Assembly: GCA_003991915.1 (NCBI GenBank)
Contig: RQTK01000995.1
Span: 119,221-183,220 of the forward strand
Direction of reading: 5' to 3'
Source of the DNA: Elysia chlorotica
Lineage: Eukaryota > Mollusca > Gastropoda > Plakobranchidae
DNA length: 64,000 nt
Shown here piece after piece: positions 45,420-55,469 of the stretch (positions within the stretch are counted from its first letter, which is position 1; each line of letters starts with the position of its first letter). The notes under the pieces were generated by a model. It was not told the DNA's origin. It did not search any database and saw only the letters and a program-made list of their open reading frames with translations. Position numbers and translations under genes: made by a program.

Positions 45420-46147
45420 ACCAATTCAATGACAAACAGTGCCACTTACTCTAAAACAGTATATCCCTGCCGGTAACATGTCCTCATATACCCCAAGTGA
45501 TGCGGATGCAAAAGCTGAATTGTAAATTTGAATGATATTTCGAAAATGTCTAGATTTTGCAGTATCTCCCATTAACAGCTAGCCTAAAGGTTCCGGTAAA
45601 GTTTGCAAGGGTGCTAAAGTTACTTGATCATTGGCACAGCATAGTGAGGATGTGTCTGTGGGCCATACTTTTGCGTCACAATATTGGCATGTTTTTGCCA
45701 TTCCCCCCATATTGTGGGCAACAATTTTGACATTGTTATGGTTTGGGCCAGTTGGTTATGTAAGTGTAGGAGCTACCTGACTGATGTGAGGTGGAGACGG
45801 TAGTAGTGATGTAGATCTAATCCGCGTGGGTCTATCTGCTTCTTGTGGTGGTGCATACGATGTACATGTAAAGCTGGGTCTACATTGTGGATATTTAGAT
45901 CTGTGTCTGTTTTCACTTTGTCGTAATCAGTAGGCCTAGATGAGGATGGTTGATCAAGTGCAGTATTGTCAATGTTTTTGGCAGTTGGCAGTGTAACTGT
46001 AGAAGCTACCTGACTAATGTGATGTTGAGGCGTTAGTGGTGATGTAGATCTAGATCTAATCCGTCTGGGTATCTTCTTTTTGAGGTTGGCTAGCAGATCT
46101 GAATCTGGGTGTATGTTGTGGAGATCTAGATCTATATCTGTTTTCAC
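45420..46147 (-). pseudogene. Helitron Rep/helicase protein remnant (region before the Rep domain)
   Basis: On the minus strand from about 45716, one frame reads AHNMGGMAKTCQYCDAKVW, then LCCANDQVTLAPLQTLPEPL, then SRHFRNIIQIYNSAFASASL, then AGIYCFRVSGTVCH. This matches the conserved zinc-finger-like and N-terminal region of Helitron proteins: the Cys-X2-Cys pair, a Cys-Cys, a leucine/proline-rich 'LPPL..PPE.L' block, 'F..NIR.YN.AFAF.SLG' and 'Y.FRI.G...H'. The frame is broken by TAG at 45579-45581, TGA at 45426-45428 (where the family usually has Arg, so possibly a CGA-to-TGA change) and a TAA further upstream. The upstream part (45773-46147) is an open frame with RRIRSRSTSPLTPQHHISQV and a second, frameshifted partial copy of itself. 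The Rep and helicase motifs downstream are absent, so the element is dead. Confidence 0.75.
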
Positions 46148-46205
46148 TTTGTCGTAGATCTAGATCTAGATTTCGACCAGTATTAGAAGACCTAGATATG
46201 GATGG
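45737..46205. repeat. Tandem duplication, ~235-bp unit, inside the Helitron remnant
   Basis: Both copies share AGCTACCTGACTGATGTGA or its near match, GTGATGTAGATCTA, ATCCGCGTGGG / ATCCGTCTGGG, CTGTTTTCACTTTGTCGTA and AGATATGGATGGT-like ends. Insertions of AGATCTAGATCT make copy 2 longer and shift the reading frame. Confidence 0.85.
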
Positions 46206-46214
46206 TTCTGTTTA

Positions 46215-46850
46215 TCACCCCGCTTTTTATCACCAGTCATCGTAATAAATCTAATCGAGATCTAGATTTTCCATTATTAAATTTCGTTCATGATACAGTT
46301 GAGTCGTGCTTCTTTATCAAAAAATCAGATCTAGATTCTAGATTATTCCTGACTCTGTTGTCTTTGTTTTTAAGTGACTGGGTATTGCTGCAGTGATAAT
46401 TATTTTTAGAATTATCGCTCTAAAGTGCCAAAGTGCACACCGTTTTTCCCCCTTTACACGCTACTTTTACTCCCCAAACAAGACGAAAGAGATTGGCCTT
46501 TGCGGAAGGAGTGCATTGAATTTTTATATAATATGAAAGGTCTAATTAAATATTGCGTGTTAAAAAGTGGTTGTCAGCATGTCCCTAATCTGATGCATAG
46601 TGGTTGATAAAAAATGTTTTGTAATTTTCAAGTGATTGAGTAAGTCTGTGGAGATGGGCAAAAATCGAGGCGGGGAGCCCACAATGAGCACTAAATTCGT
46701 TTTATATAATTATAGATGAGTCCTACGTCAAATATATACGGAATTCATAACGCCAAAGCCGTTTTGAACCAAGGCGTTTTTTTTGTGGGGGTTTTTTGTT
46801 GTTTTCTACTCATTGAAGTGATCTATTAAACTTACATTGCGCTATAAGCA
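46215..46850. other. AT-rich DNA, nothing recognised
   Basis: Further AGATCTAGAT motifs at 46257-46268 and 46326-46346 may belong to the decayed element on the left. Otherwise nothing was identified. Confidence 0.4.
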
Positions 46851-46857
46851 CAACATT

Positions 46858-46960
46858 ATGACAGTTTACGACTCGTCGTAAGCCTATTTAGTCGCGTGTT
46901 GTAACTACCAGTTGTAAGCTACCGTGGCGACGTACATACAGCCCTCTGTCTGTTGACGCA
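46858..46960. repeat. Dispersed 'acgac-gtcgt' hairpin repeat
   Basis: TTTACGACTCGTCGTAAGCC, then GTTGTAAGCTACCGTGGCGA and CGTACATACAGCCCTC. It is the best match to the 3' flank of the 51784 array (GTAAGCTACTACGGCGGTGT followed by ACATATGGCCC). Confidence 0.55.
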
Positions 46961-47164
46961 AACCTGTTGTTGTTTTGTAAGACACACGTCGCGCCAGCTT
47001 TTTTGGTCACACATCCGGTTTGTCTGTCTGTGATTGGTAATCGTAAACACCGCCTACGTTTTTTGAATGTGAGCTACATTACACCTGCCCTTTAATGTTG
47101 ACCTGGTCGGAAAAAAGTGTGAGACGTTATGTTTTTATATATGTTTTACTTCATGACGTTATGA

Positions 47165-47284
47165 ACTTCCTATCGGGAACGTGTACAAGTGAAGGTCATC
47201 TCCGAGTTGGATGCCATAGGACTTGCACATGATGGTCGTCTAAAGACTCCATTCAAGCTGCCTGACTTAGAAAAGAGAAGATAA
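47165..47284 (+). CDS. Short protein-like segment, unknown, no splice acceptor
   Basis: Between a TGA at 47162 and a TAA at 47282 the frame encodes 39 residues, including VQVKVISELDAIGLAHDGRL and KTPFKLPDLEKRR. Composition is charged and protein-like, and codons differ from the AT-rich flanks. There is no clear acceptor and no ATG, so it may be a remnant of a transposon or gene. The reverse strand is open too, which lowers confidence. Confidence 0.25.
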   Translation, partial: TSYRERVQVKVISELDAIGLAHDGRLKTPFKLPDLEKRR

Positions 47285-47701
47285 ACACTTGATTAAAAAT
47301 TGCACATAAGGCCAAATTAATGAGAGTAGTTGGTATTGCTCCTATTTGACAGAAGTAGTTGTGAAATAAAATACTAACCAACAAAAATGTATCTTTTTTG
47401 TTTTTTGTTGTATGATTTATTTACTCACCTATTGATGCGCCGTCACAAACATTGCCGTGTTAACCAAACACAGAATTAATTATCTTTTTTTCCAACGGAC
47501 TGCTACACTCCTTCAAATTTTAATTGAGTTATAACCAAACTTCCTGGCGATTTCCTTATCAAATTAATGTATTAAGTATGTCACTGTGTCACAGATCCTA
47601 AAAAAATATGCCAGATGTTAAGGTGGGGTCAGTCAAAGGCGAATCTGCCAGGTGCTGACGATCGAAAACAAACAAAAAAAAAAAAAAAAAAAGCAACTAT
47701 A

Positions 47702-47960
47702 CTCACCCAAAGAGGTAGAGCGTTGGTCTCCAAATCGCGGGGTTTCGGGTTTGGAACTAATAGTCGATCGAAAGTGCATTTGTCCAATTTCTTTCCCTAC
47801 AGGTTTGGTCTGTGTCAGTATAATGTGACTGGCTGTGAAAGTACTCCGGGTTTCCGCGCACTGTGTCTGGGTGGCAACACGTGAAATTGTCAGACATTAA
47901 TCTTGGGCCTGCTGACAATATAGTATAGTCTATATAGTGCTGACGTTGGCGTTAAGAAGC
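47702..47960 (+). mobile_element. SINE, head type II
   Basis: The head CACCCAAAGAGGTAGAGCGT, TGGTCTCCAAATCGCGGGG and GGTTTGGAACTAATAG is followed by a type II linker (GATCGAAAGTGCATTTGTCC). The shared core (AATGTGACTGGCTGTGAAAG), GGTGGCAACACGTGAAATTG and the tail (GTGCTGACGTTGGCGTTAAG) come next. An A19 run precedes it. Confidence 0.82.
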
Positions 47961-48567
47961 TAGCTCAATCCACCTGCTCACTAAAAAATTATATTTTCTA
48001 AAAAAGAAAAGATGTATGTAATATATTCAACCACAATAGAGGAGTGTCCATTGTGGTGAGTTAGTATGGACAGCGTACATACATAGTGACCAGTCCAGTG
48101 AAGGAAACTGCCAGTACGTTACTAAAAGTACATTAAGACGTGATTTCCCAATATTGCCTCTAACTAGGTCAAATAGCAGGTGTCTCAGCAAGCTTTTTAT
48201 TTAAATCACAGGAACACGGGAAATTTTCAAGAAAAGAAACTGTAGTATAGATCTAAGCTTTAAAAAATACATCAAAGAATATATAATGGCTGCACAGTGT
48301 GTATACACTTATAAAGTACAAAAGCAAAAAAAAAAGAATTCATTATCATTATCTCCCCTGTTAAACACGCAAACGGTGCAATCTTTTCATCAAAATAAAA
48401 AAAAATTATAATACTTTGCTTGAGCTAAAAATACGTTCTCACTGGTTTAAGTTTTAACCATTTTTGTTTTGATCAAAGTAGACACGATCAACTCAAAATA
48501 GTATACTCATTTTAATCGACCTCATTCATAACACCATAGGTGCGACCAGAAAAACAACATATCACTA

Positions 48568-48895
48568 CCAACGCACCAAACTTTTCTGTTTTCAACACTT
48601 GTAAAAAGAAATATGAAATAATTATACGCAGTAGGTACGTTTCAGTTAAAAGTTTACTGTTCACACAATTTATAGAGAACACTACACAAGTTTCTAAATA
48701 AAGTATAAAAAACAACAACAACAAAAGAACAGCAACAACAACAACAACGCGCCAAACGTTTCTGTTTTCAATACATGTAAAAGGAAAATGTGAAATATAC
48801 GAAGCAGGAACTTTCAGTTCAAAGTTTTCATCTACCTAAATCACTTCACAAAGGTTAGAGAGGACGCTACACATGTTTCTAAACAAAGTATAAAC
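48568..48895. repeat. Tandem duplication, two copies of ~150 bp
   Basis: ACGCACCAAACTTTTCTGTT, GTTTCTAAATAAAGTATAAA and flanking motifs recur at 48747-48890 as CGCGCCAAACGTTTCTGTTT and GTTTCTAAACAAAGTATAAA. Each copy ends in an (AAC)n run; the second leads into the long AAC tract. Confidence 0.85.
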
Positions 48896-49008
48896 AACAA
48901 CAACAATAACAATCACAACAACATCAGCATCAACAACAACAACAACAAAAACAAAAACAACAACAGCAACAAAAACATCAACAACAACATCAACAACATC
49001 AACAAACA

Positions 49009-49047
<39 letters not shown>

Positions 49048-49107
49048 ACAGCAACAACAACAACAACAACATCAACGACATCATCAGCATCAACAACAAC
49101 AACAACG

Positions 49108-49149
<42 letters not shown>

Positions 49150-49171
49150 CCAACAACAGCAACAACAACAG

Positions 49172-49206
<35 letters not shown>

Positions 49207-49246
49207 GCATCATCAACAACAACAACAACAACAGCAACAACAACAT
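48893..49246. repeat. Long interrupted (AAC)n microsatellite
   Basis: Roughly 350 bp of CAA/AAC with ATC and AGC interruptions. The minus-strand poly-Leu frame of 150 codons is a product of this repeat. Confidence 0.96.
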
Positions 49247-49429
49247 AATTCCTTGTTTGCGTGGCAGTGCAGCTAACTTTAGAAACAACCGCTTGTTATT
49301 CTGAATATTTGTTGCAGTTTAGTCAAACTATAACCGAGTTTTTGGTTCACACATTTAGAATATGTATACATATTTGTAAAGAACCTGGCGTTTTCCAAGA
49401 ACACGTCTTCATACCTGATTATTGATTAG

Positions 49430-49578
49430 GGGAGAGGGAGGGGTATAGAGAGGATGAGAAAGATAGATGGAGAGGCGGAAATAGAGATGGGAAGAGAGAT
49501 ATGGAGAGAAAGAGACAAACATGCAGACAGACAGAAAAATAGAGTAGCAAGACCGACAGACAACTAGGCGCAAGGAGG

Positions 49579-49616
<38 letters not shown>

Positions 49617-49737
49617 CAGAGAGTAAAAGAGAGAGAGAGACACACAGACACAGAGAGAGACAGACAGAGAGACAGAGAGACATTGAGAAAAAGAGAGAAG
49701 CAGACAGAGAGAGATAGAGCGAGAGAGAGACATATAC
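49430..49737. repeat. GA-rich microsatellite cluster
   Basis: Imperfect GA, GACA and GAGACAGA motifs, most regular at 49577-49700. Confidence 0.92.
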
Positions 49738-50085
49738 TATTTGAGGGAAGCAGTAAAAAGAGAGACAGTTTAAAAATTTAAAACAATAGCCCTGTCTATT
49801 TTTTTTCCTTTTTTTTATTTTTTTATTTATTTATTTTTTTTGGCATGTCTTAAATATTTACTTAGATGAATAGTTTTTTGTTTTCTTTTGTTTTATTTTT
49901 TATTTCGTCTTGGTTTTAATACATACCAATATGAAATGACGATAATATATGTATACAATGATCTGTAATATGACCTTGTGTGAAATAGCTTTGTTGTGAA
50001 AAATGAATAAAAAAAACGTTATAAAAAAAAACAAAAAAAACATTCATGTTAACACACATAAAAAAAAGATACAGAGTGAGGGAAA

Positions 50086-50160
50086 TTCATACAGAGGGAG
50101 AAAACGAAAGACAGAGAAAGAGATAGAGGGACATAGAGAGAGACAGAGACAGAGACAGAA
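50086..50160. repeat. GA/GACA-rich stretch
   Basis: Imperfect purine-rich repeat. Confidence 0.75.
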
Positions 50161-50404
50161 AGCTAACTGTTTAACACCATAATAATATGCCTGCTTCAGA
50201 TAGTGCTAACCACGGTTTTCTTTGGAATATACAAAAACATAACCTTTGTGGTGGAGACCTTTACCAAGTATTGCATTGACTAAGATATATTTTTAAGTTA
50301 AATAATTATATATCAGATATAGAGGAGCGAAGGTGATCACAAGTACATACAGAGGGGGAGTGGACACACGCATATAAAGACAGAGGAAGAAGAAAAGACA
50401 GATA

Positions 50405-50452
50405 TGCGCGATTAGAGAGATTGAGGAAAGAAAGAGAAAGAGCGTTAGAAAA

Positions 50453-50502
<50 letters not shown>

Positions 50503-50506
50503 AGTT

Positions 50507-50574
<68 letters not shown>

Positions 50575-50575
50575 G
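50405..50575. repeat. (GA)n microsatellite
   Basis: Two GA runs split by GAAGGAGTTGGAA. Confidence 0.96.
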
Positions 50576-50599
50576 TATACATACTAAAAGAAAGAATGA

Positions 50600-51750
50600 G
50601 AAAGACGGAGAAAAATAGAAGAAAAAATTTTGATTGTGGCAAAAACGGGGGAGAGGAAAGGAAAGGAGCTCAAAAATATAGAGCAGTGTGTCTTTGTCGG
50701 CCTAGAGAAAGAAATGAATACACCGGGTTATTAATACAGGATTAATGAAAAACGGATAACATTACTGTGTATACGAAAAAAATCATAATCCCTGCTAAGG
50801 TTGACCTTAGACAAACCTCAACACTAAAAGTAATCAATGATTCTTTTTCATTGTACTTCCCACACGACTCATAACACATTTGTTTGGGAATCGGTAGCAT
50901 TTACTGTTTTTAAGACTTTTGCCATACTAAAAGAAACCGACAAAACTAAAAGTTTAATCAAGGTATCAAAAAGTGCGAAAAAAATCCACTATGGCGCAAT
51001 CGATGTAAGATGAAGTGTGGGAGGGATTCACCCGCAAATATCACGCACATTTCCAATCAATCTCTACTTTCTGGTTGACACAAAACAATACGAAAATCCC
51101 TAGATAAGCTCTCGATGCGTCTCAACATTCATAACAAAAGCCACCTGACTCGGGTTCTAAGAACTATAATCTCTGCTTGTAGTATTTAAACCATCCTCTA
51201 TTCATTACTTTCTTTTCCCATTCATTTCTCTTACTCGTATTAATGCGCAGTTATTCATATTACAATTTCTTTATGTGTGGTAATTTTCTTTTATAGTGCT
51301 GATACTTTTTACTGCTTATACGATCATTGACCCATTTCAAATTTCTGATGTACTTTTTTGTTTTGTATGTGTTTTTTGTGCATTTACTCTTAATTCCTAT
51401 ATAAATAATACTGGCTTTCAAAAATCTGTGTGGCTGCTGGTATCGAAACCCTGTATCCACCTAACTTCTGCATTATTTCTTTCAAGGAATTCGTCGGTAA
51501 GAGACGCGGGCACAAACAAAAAAAGAATAATTTCAAAAGAAAAAAATGTAAAAGAGAGCTAAAGACTTTGACAATTGAGGTTGTAGTTTTATAAGTCAGC
51601 AATAGCAAAAAGTGGAAAGCTTCATTACTTTCACACCCTCTGCAATTCTTGAGGAAAAATGGGTTTGAAGTTGGGTATAGGAATCGTTAATTGTGGACCT
51701 CTCGGATTCGACTCAGAATAATTGTGTACAACGTTGCACTAGTGTATCAT
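50600..51750. other. AT-rich DNA, nothing recognised
   Basis: Open frames at 51260-51608 on both strands lack any domain. No repeat was identified. Confidence 0.45.
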
Positions 51751-51783
51751 TGATCGTAAGAACAATTATAAGATAGCGAAGTT

Positions 51784-52010
51784 TTACGACTCATCGTAAG
51801 AATATCAGATATCAAAGGTTTACGACGAGTCGTAAAAATAGAACTTAAAGAATGCTTACAACGAGTCTTAACAATAAAAAAAATAGCGAAGGCTTAAGAC
51901 GAGTCTTAACTATAAAAAATATCGAAGGCTTACGACGAGTCGTAAAAATATAAGATAGCGAAAGTTTAGGACGAGACGTAAGCTACTACGGCGGTGTACA
52001 TATGGCCCTT
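51784..52010. repeat. 36-bp tandem array of hairpin repeats, six units
   Basis: Near-palindromes of the form TTACGACGAGTCGTAA start at 51784, 51820, 51856, 51894, 51930 and 51966, spaced 36 to 38 bp. The AT-rich links between them (AAAATATAAGATAGCGAAGG and variants) are also related, so the whole 36 bp is the unit. The array ends in GTAAGCTACTACGGCGGTG, which is shared with single copies elsewhere in the window. Confidence 0.9.
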
Positions 52011-52346
52011 TCATTTTATGCAGCTAGGAGTATTGGTAAGTGGAGTCGAGGCCAGCTTAGTATAAATATGTAATTATCACAATGGTGAGGCGGGGGTAGA
52101 GCCCCCCGACAAGCTAATGAAGCTTAAATGAAGCTCTCGCTTCTCGTGCTGGAGCGATGATGGATCGTGAATGGTCGATCCCTGATCACAGAATCCTTAA
52201 ACACGATGATTAACATTCAAAATTTTTGAACTTAGGACCTTAAGTACAAAGCCGTAGTAAGCTTATGCGTTGTATTTTGATATTAAAATAATAATAACGA
52301 ATGTAACTTCTTGTTCTATGATATAGGTATATGAAGGCTTACATTG

Positions 52347-52605
52347 TGAGGGGCGAATTGGCTTAAGTGACAGAGCGTCAGTCTCCAGATCGGAAAGACC
52401 GCTGTTTGAATCTCACGGTCGACGATCGGTTAGAAAATTTATTTGTCCGAATTCGGACGATGCTGGCTGGGTCGATATCAGTGAATTTGACTGTCTGAGA
52501 CAGGTGTCCAGGCATCCCCGCCCTGCCTTATGTGTGACAAAATGTTAAACTACCAGACGCCTGTCAACAATGTAACCTTTAAAATGCTGACATTGAACGT
52601 TAAGC
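52347..52605 (+). mobile_element. SINE, head type II (Trp-like anticodon arm)
   Basis: The head reads GGCGAATTGGCTTAAGTGAC, AGAGCGTCAGTCTCCAGATC, GGAAAGACCGCTGTTTGAAT. The CTCCAGA loop is like that of tRNA-Trp(CCA). The linker (GATCGGTTAGAAAATTTATT) leads to the shared core (GACTGTCTGAGACAGGTGTC) and a decayed tail (ATGCTGACATTGAACGTTAA). Confidence 0.82.
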
Positions 52606-52754
52606 AACAAAACAAAAATAAACCCAAGCCTTGTATAAGCCACATTGATGTTGTAGGTGCGATGCACGAGAGGCTGGGTGTGTCTCTAAGTGTCCAAAGA
52701 TATTATTCGGTGTGTAAGTGTCCACATGTTTAAGCATGGCTCTCTAGGTGGGGA

Positions 52755-52960
52755 GGTAGAGAGAGAGATAGAGAGGACGAGGAGGAACTGAGGAAGAAAA
52801 AGAGAGGGGGATAGGGAGAAATAGAGAGAGAGAGGAAGTGGGAAAGAGTGTGAAACAAAGCTTGCATGAGAGAGTTAGATATAGAACTAGAGAGACACAT
52901 ACAAAGAGAGCGAGAGAGATGCGCAGAGAGATAAGGATGGAGAGACAGAGAGAGCTAAGG
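52755..52960. repeat. GA-rich stretch
   Basis: Imperfect purine-rich repeat of about 200 bp. Confidence 0.85.
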
Positions 52961-53053
52961 TTAAACATCTCCTATGCATTATGCACTAAGAGATGGCTAT
53001 GACCAATGGTGACTTTCGCAGGTCCAGTTTGTTCTTACAATTCTACCCCACTT

Positions 53054-53890
53054 GCCTGAGGCCTTAGTCATACTCAAACTAGACTGAGGCATTGGTCATT
53101 CTCAAACTAGACTGAGCCTTTGGTGGTACTCAAACTAGACTGAGGCTTTGGTCATTCTCAAACTAGACTGAAGCATTGGTCATTCTCAAACTAGCCTGAG
53201 GCATTGGTCATTCTCAAACTAGACTGAGCCTTTGGTCATTCTCAAACTAGCATGAGGCATTGGTCATTCTCAAACTAGACTGAGGCATTGGTCATTCTCA
53301 AACTAGACTGAGGCATTGGTCATTCTCAAACTAGACTGAGGCATTGGTCATTCTCAAACTAGACTGAGGCATTGGTCATTCTCAAACTAGACTGAGGCAT
53401 TGGTCATTCTCAAACTAGACTGAGGCATTGGTCATTCTCAAACTAGACTGAGGCATTGGTCATTCTCAAACTAGACTGAGGCATTGGTCATTCTCAAACT
53501 AGACTGAGGCATTGGTCATTCTCAAACTAGACTGAGGCATTGGTCACATTCTCAAACTAGACTGAGGCATTGGTCATTCTCAAACTAGACTGAGCTATGG
53601 GTCATTCTCAAACTAGACTGAGGCATTGGTCATTCTCAAACTAGACTGAGGCATTGGTCATTCTCAAACTAGACTGAGCTATGGGTCATTCTCAAACTAG
53701 ACTGAGGCATTGGTCATTCTCAAACTAGACTGAGCTATTGGTCATTCTCAAACTAGACTGAGGCATTGGTCATTCTCAAACTAGACTGAGGCATTGGTCA
53801 TTCTCAAACTAGACTGAGCTATGGGTCATTCTCAAACTAGACTGAGGCATTGGTCATTCTCAAACTAGACTGAGCTATGTGTGGTACTCA
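53054..53890. repeat. 28-bp minisatellite, about 30 copies
   Basis: The unit joins ACTGAGGCATTGGTCATTCT and CAAACTAG. Copies from about 53250 to 53590 are almost identical, with one 2-bp insertion at 53547. Towards the right end a variant unit (GAGCTATGGG in place of GAGGCATTGG) alternates with the main form. The left edge has more diverged units. Confidence 0.97.
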
Positions 53891-53892
53891 GC

Positions 53893-54065
53893 CTGGCCTT
53901 GTAATCATGATGGACTGCGTGTAAGCGGATTAGCGTGGCTGATCCCCTCTACTTAACGGGCTATGTGACATTAGTGCAGCGTACTCAGCCTAATGGCCAG
54001 ATAATGACTCGCTTGTCGACAGGGTCAGGCCAAGATCAAGGTCACTGCCAGGCCCTCTCTTAGAA
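53893..54065. other. GC-richer flank of the 28-bp array, unknown
   Basis: It holds a second copy of GTACTCAGCCT (53884 and 53984), GGTCAGGCCAAGATCAAGGT and CACTGCCAGGCCC. All frames contain stops. Confidence 0.4.
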
Positions 54066-54077
54066 AAGAAAACAAAA

Positions 54078-54291
54078 AAGAACTAGATCTAGATCGACGA
54101 TATGCTATTCGATCTTTCAGAGTTGTGTTTTGATTATTTCAAATCCAAAAGAAATCATAAAATGAGTTTATAAGGCATGATAGTTAGTTAGTGTTAGTTA
54201 GAAAAGAAACATCTTGATCGACGATAAGCTATTCGATCTTTCAGTGTTATGTTTTGATTCTTTAAAATCCCAAAGAATCATAGAATGAGTT

Positions 54292-54298
<7 letters not shown>
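54078..54298. repeat. Tandem duplication, ~125-bp unit, two copies
   Basis: GATCGACGATATGCTATTCG, ATCTTTCAGAGTTGTGTTTT and AATGAGTTTATA recur from 54214. The second copy leads into a GA run. Confidence 0.85.

Positions 54299-54331
<33 letters not shown>
54297..54331. repeat. (GA)n microsatellite
   Basis: Pure GA dinucleotide. Confidence 0.95.
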
Positions 54332-54332
<1 letters not shown>

Positions 54333-54482
54333 AGTGAGATTTTCTTTATCTATTTGCAATGATTCATAGTCTGACATTATTTTAAGACTTTAACACTACA
54401 CCACACTTTGTTTAGAATACTTAAAGTAGTCTTTAAAGTATATAATAACAGATATTACCGCACACAGCTTAGTGTAGTTCGA

Positions 54483-54640
54483 TGGAGTTAACTCCACTAC
54501 ATCAGGCTGATGTTTACTGAGCTATTGTGGACGAGTTTTAATGCTACCGTCTGACAACTTTACGCGCTGCCACACAGAGACGGTGCGGGAATATCATAAC
54601 TCTGTATCAACCGATGTACTACCCCATTGAGAAAGTTATA
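54483..54640 (-). mobile_element. Degenerate SINE fragment
   Basis: GATGGAGTTAACTCCACTAC, TATTGTGGACGAGTTTTAAT, GCTACCGTCTGACAACTTTA, CGCGCTGCCACACAGAGACG and GATGTACTACCCCATTGAGA follow the reverse SINE order, with the middle of the core deleted. Confidence 0.65.
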
Positions 54641-55017
54641 CGATTACAGTACATCTAAATATTCATTGATTTAAAAAAAATAAACACAGACGATGTATTA
54701 CACAAGCACATACAAGCACACACGCACATACACACACACAGTGACACCAATCCAAAAGCGTTCCTCTGGTTTCATAAAACTATTTTTAAAACTTTGACGT
54801 ATTGTCGTTTAAAACAATTATTTTACCAGTAATGACCAACTGTCGTATCAATCCCACCTTTTTATGTCACTGACGTCAATGATACGCGTCATGATTTTGT
54901 AGCGACAGGACTTACTGAATGTGAAACCGAAAAATCTTTAAAAACTTAATGTTGAAAACACTGACCCAGTTTCAGAGAAATCGTTTGTTGAGCTACAAAT
55001 CGTTTACAATACAAATT

Positions 55018-55455
55018 GGCGGGGGCGATAGCCCTGGGGTAGAACATGTGAATGACTATGACAGTTAAGTTAGGTTAGGTTGAGTTGGTTTAACGACCAA
55101 CATCAACATAATAGGCTATATTGTAGAAGGGCTTCAATATTGATGTCTGGAAATTGCATGTGTTGCCATACATGAGACAGGGTGGGGATACCATGACTTC
55201 TGTCTCAGCCGGTCACGATAGACTGACACCGACCCAACCAGTAAGGGGCGAAATCACCAGGGCTCGAACGACAGACTTCCTGCGCCGGAAGCCAATGTTT
55301 TATCCCAGGGGCTACCACCCCCCCCCCCTTACCAACAGAAAGGCACAATATCCCCGTACTGTCTCCGTGTGGCAGCAAGTGAACTTATCAGACGTTAGTT
55401 TTGGAACTCGTCCGCAAAATAGGATATATAAAGCTGACGTCGGACGTAAGCAACA
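55018..55455 (+). mobile_element. SINE interrupted by another SINE
   Basis: A plus-strand type I head (GGGGGCGATAGCCCTGGGGT, AGAACATG) ends at about 55049. The plus-strand body resumes at about 55338 (ATATCCCCGTACTGTCTCCG, GTGTGGCAGCAAGTGAAC) and ends TGACGTCGGACGTAAGCAAC. A minus-strand SINE fills the space. Some core sequence of the outer element is missing, so the insertion may have come with a deletion. Confidence 0.75.
55070..55317 (-). mobile_element. Inner SINE, head type I
   Basis: Minus strand: TAGCCCCTGGGATAAAACAT, TGGCTTCCGGCGCAGGAAGT, CGTTCGAGCCCTGGTGATTT, core CGTGACCGGCTGAGACAGAA, CATGTATGGCAACACATGCA and a tail ending GGTCGTTAAACCAACTC. It lies inside the plus-strand element. 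Confidence 0.88.
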
Positions 55456-55469
55456 AGGCATACCTTTGT

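Noticed and set aside
48836-49288. 150-codon poly-Leu frame
   Set aside because: Translation of a long (AAC)n microsatellite on the minus strand.
51784-52010. CRISPR-like array (regular 36-bp spacing)
   Set aside because: The sequences between the palindromes are related to each other, repeats are imperfect, and the window is eukaryotic. It is a hairpin minisatellite.
53054-53890. CRISPR-like or satellite-encoded protein
   Set aside because: Contiguous 28-bp units with no spacers, and stop codons in all frames.
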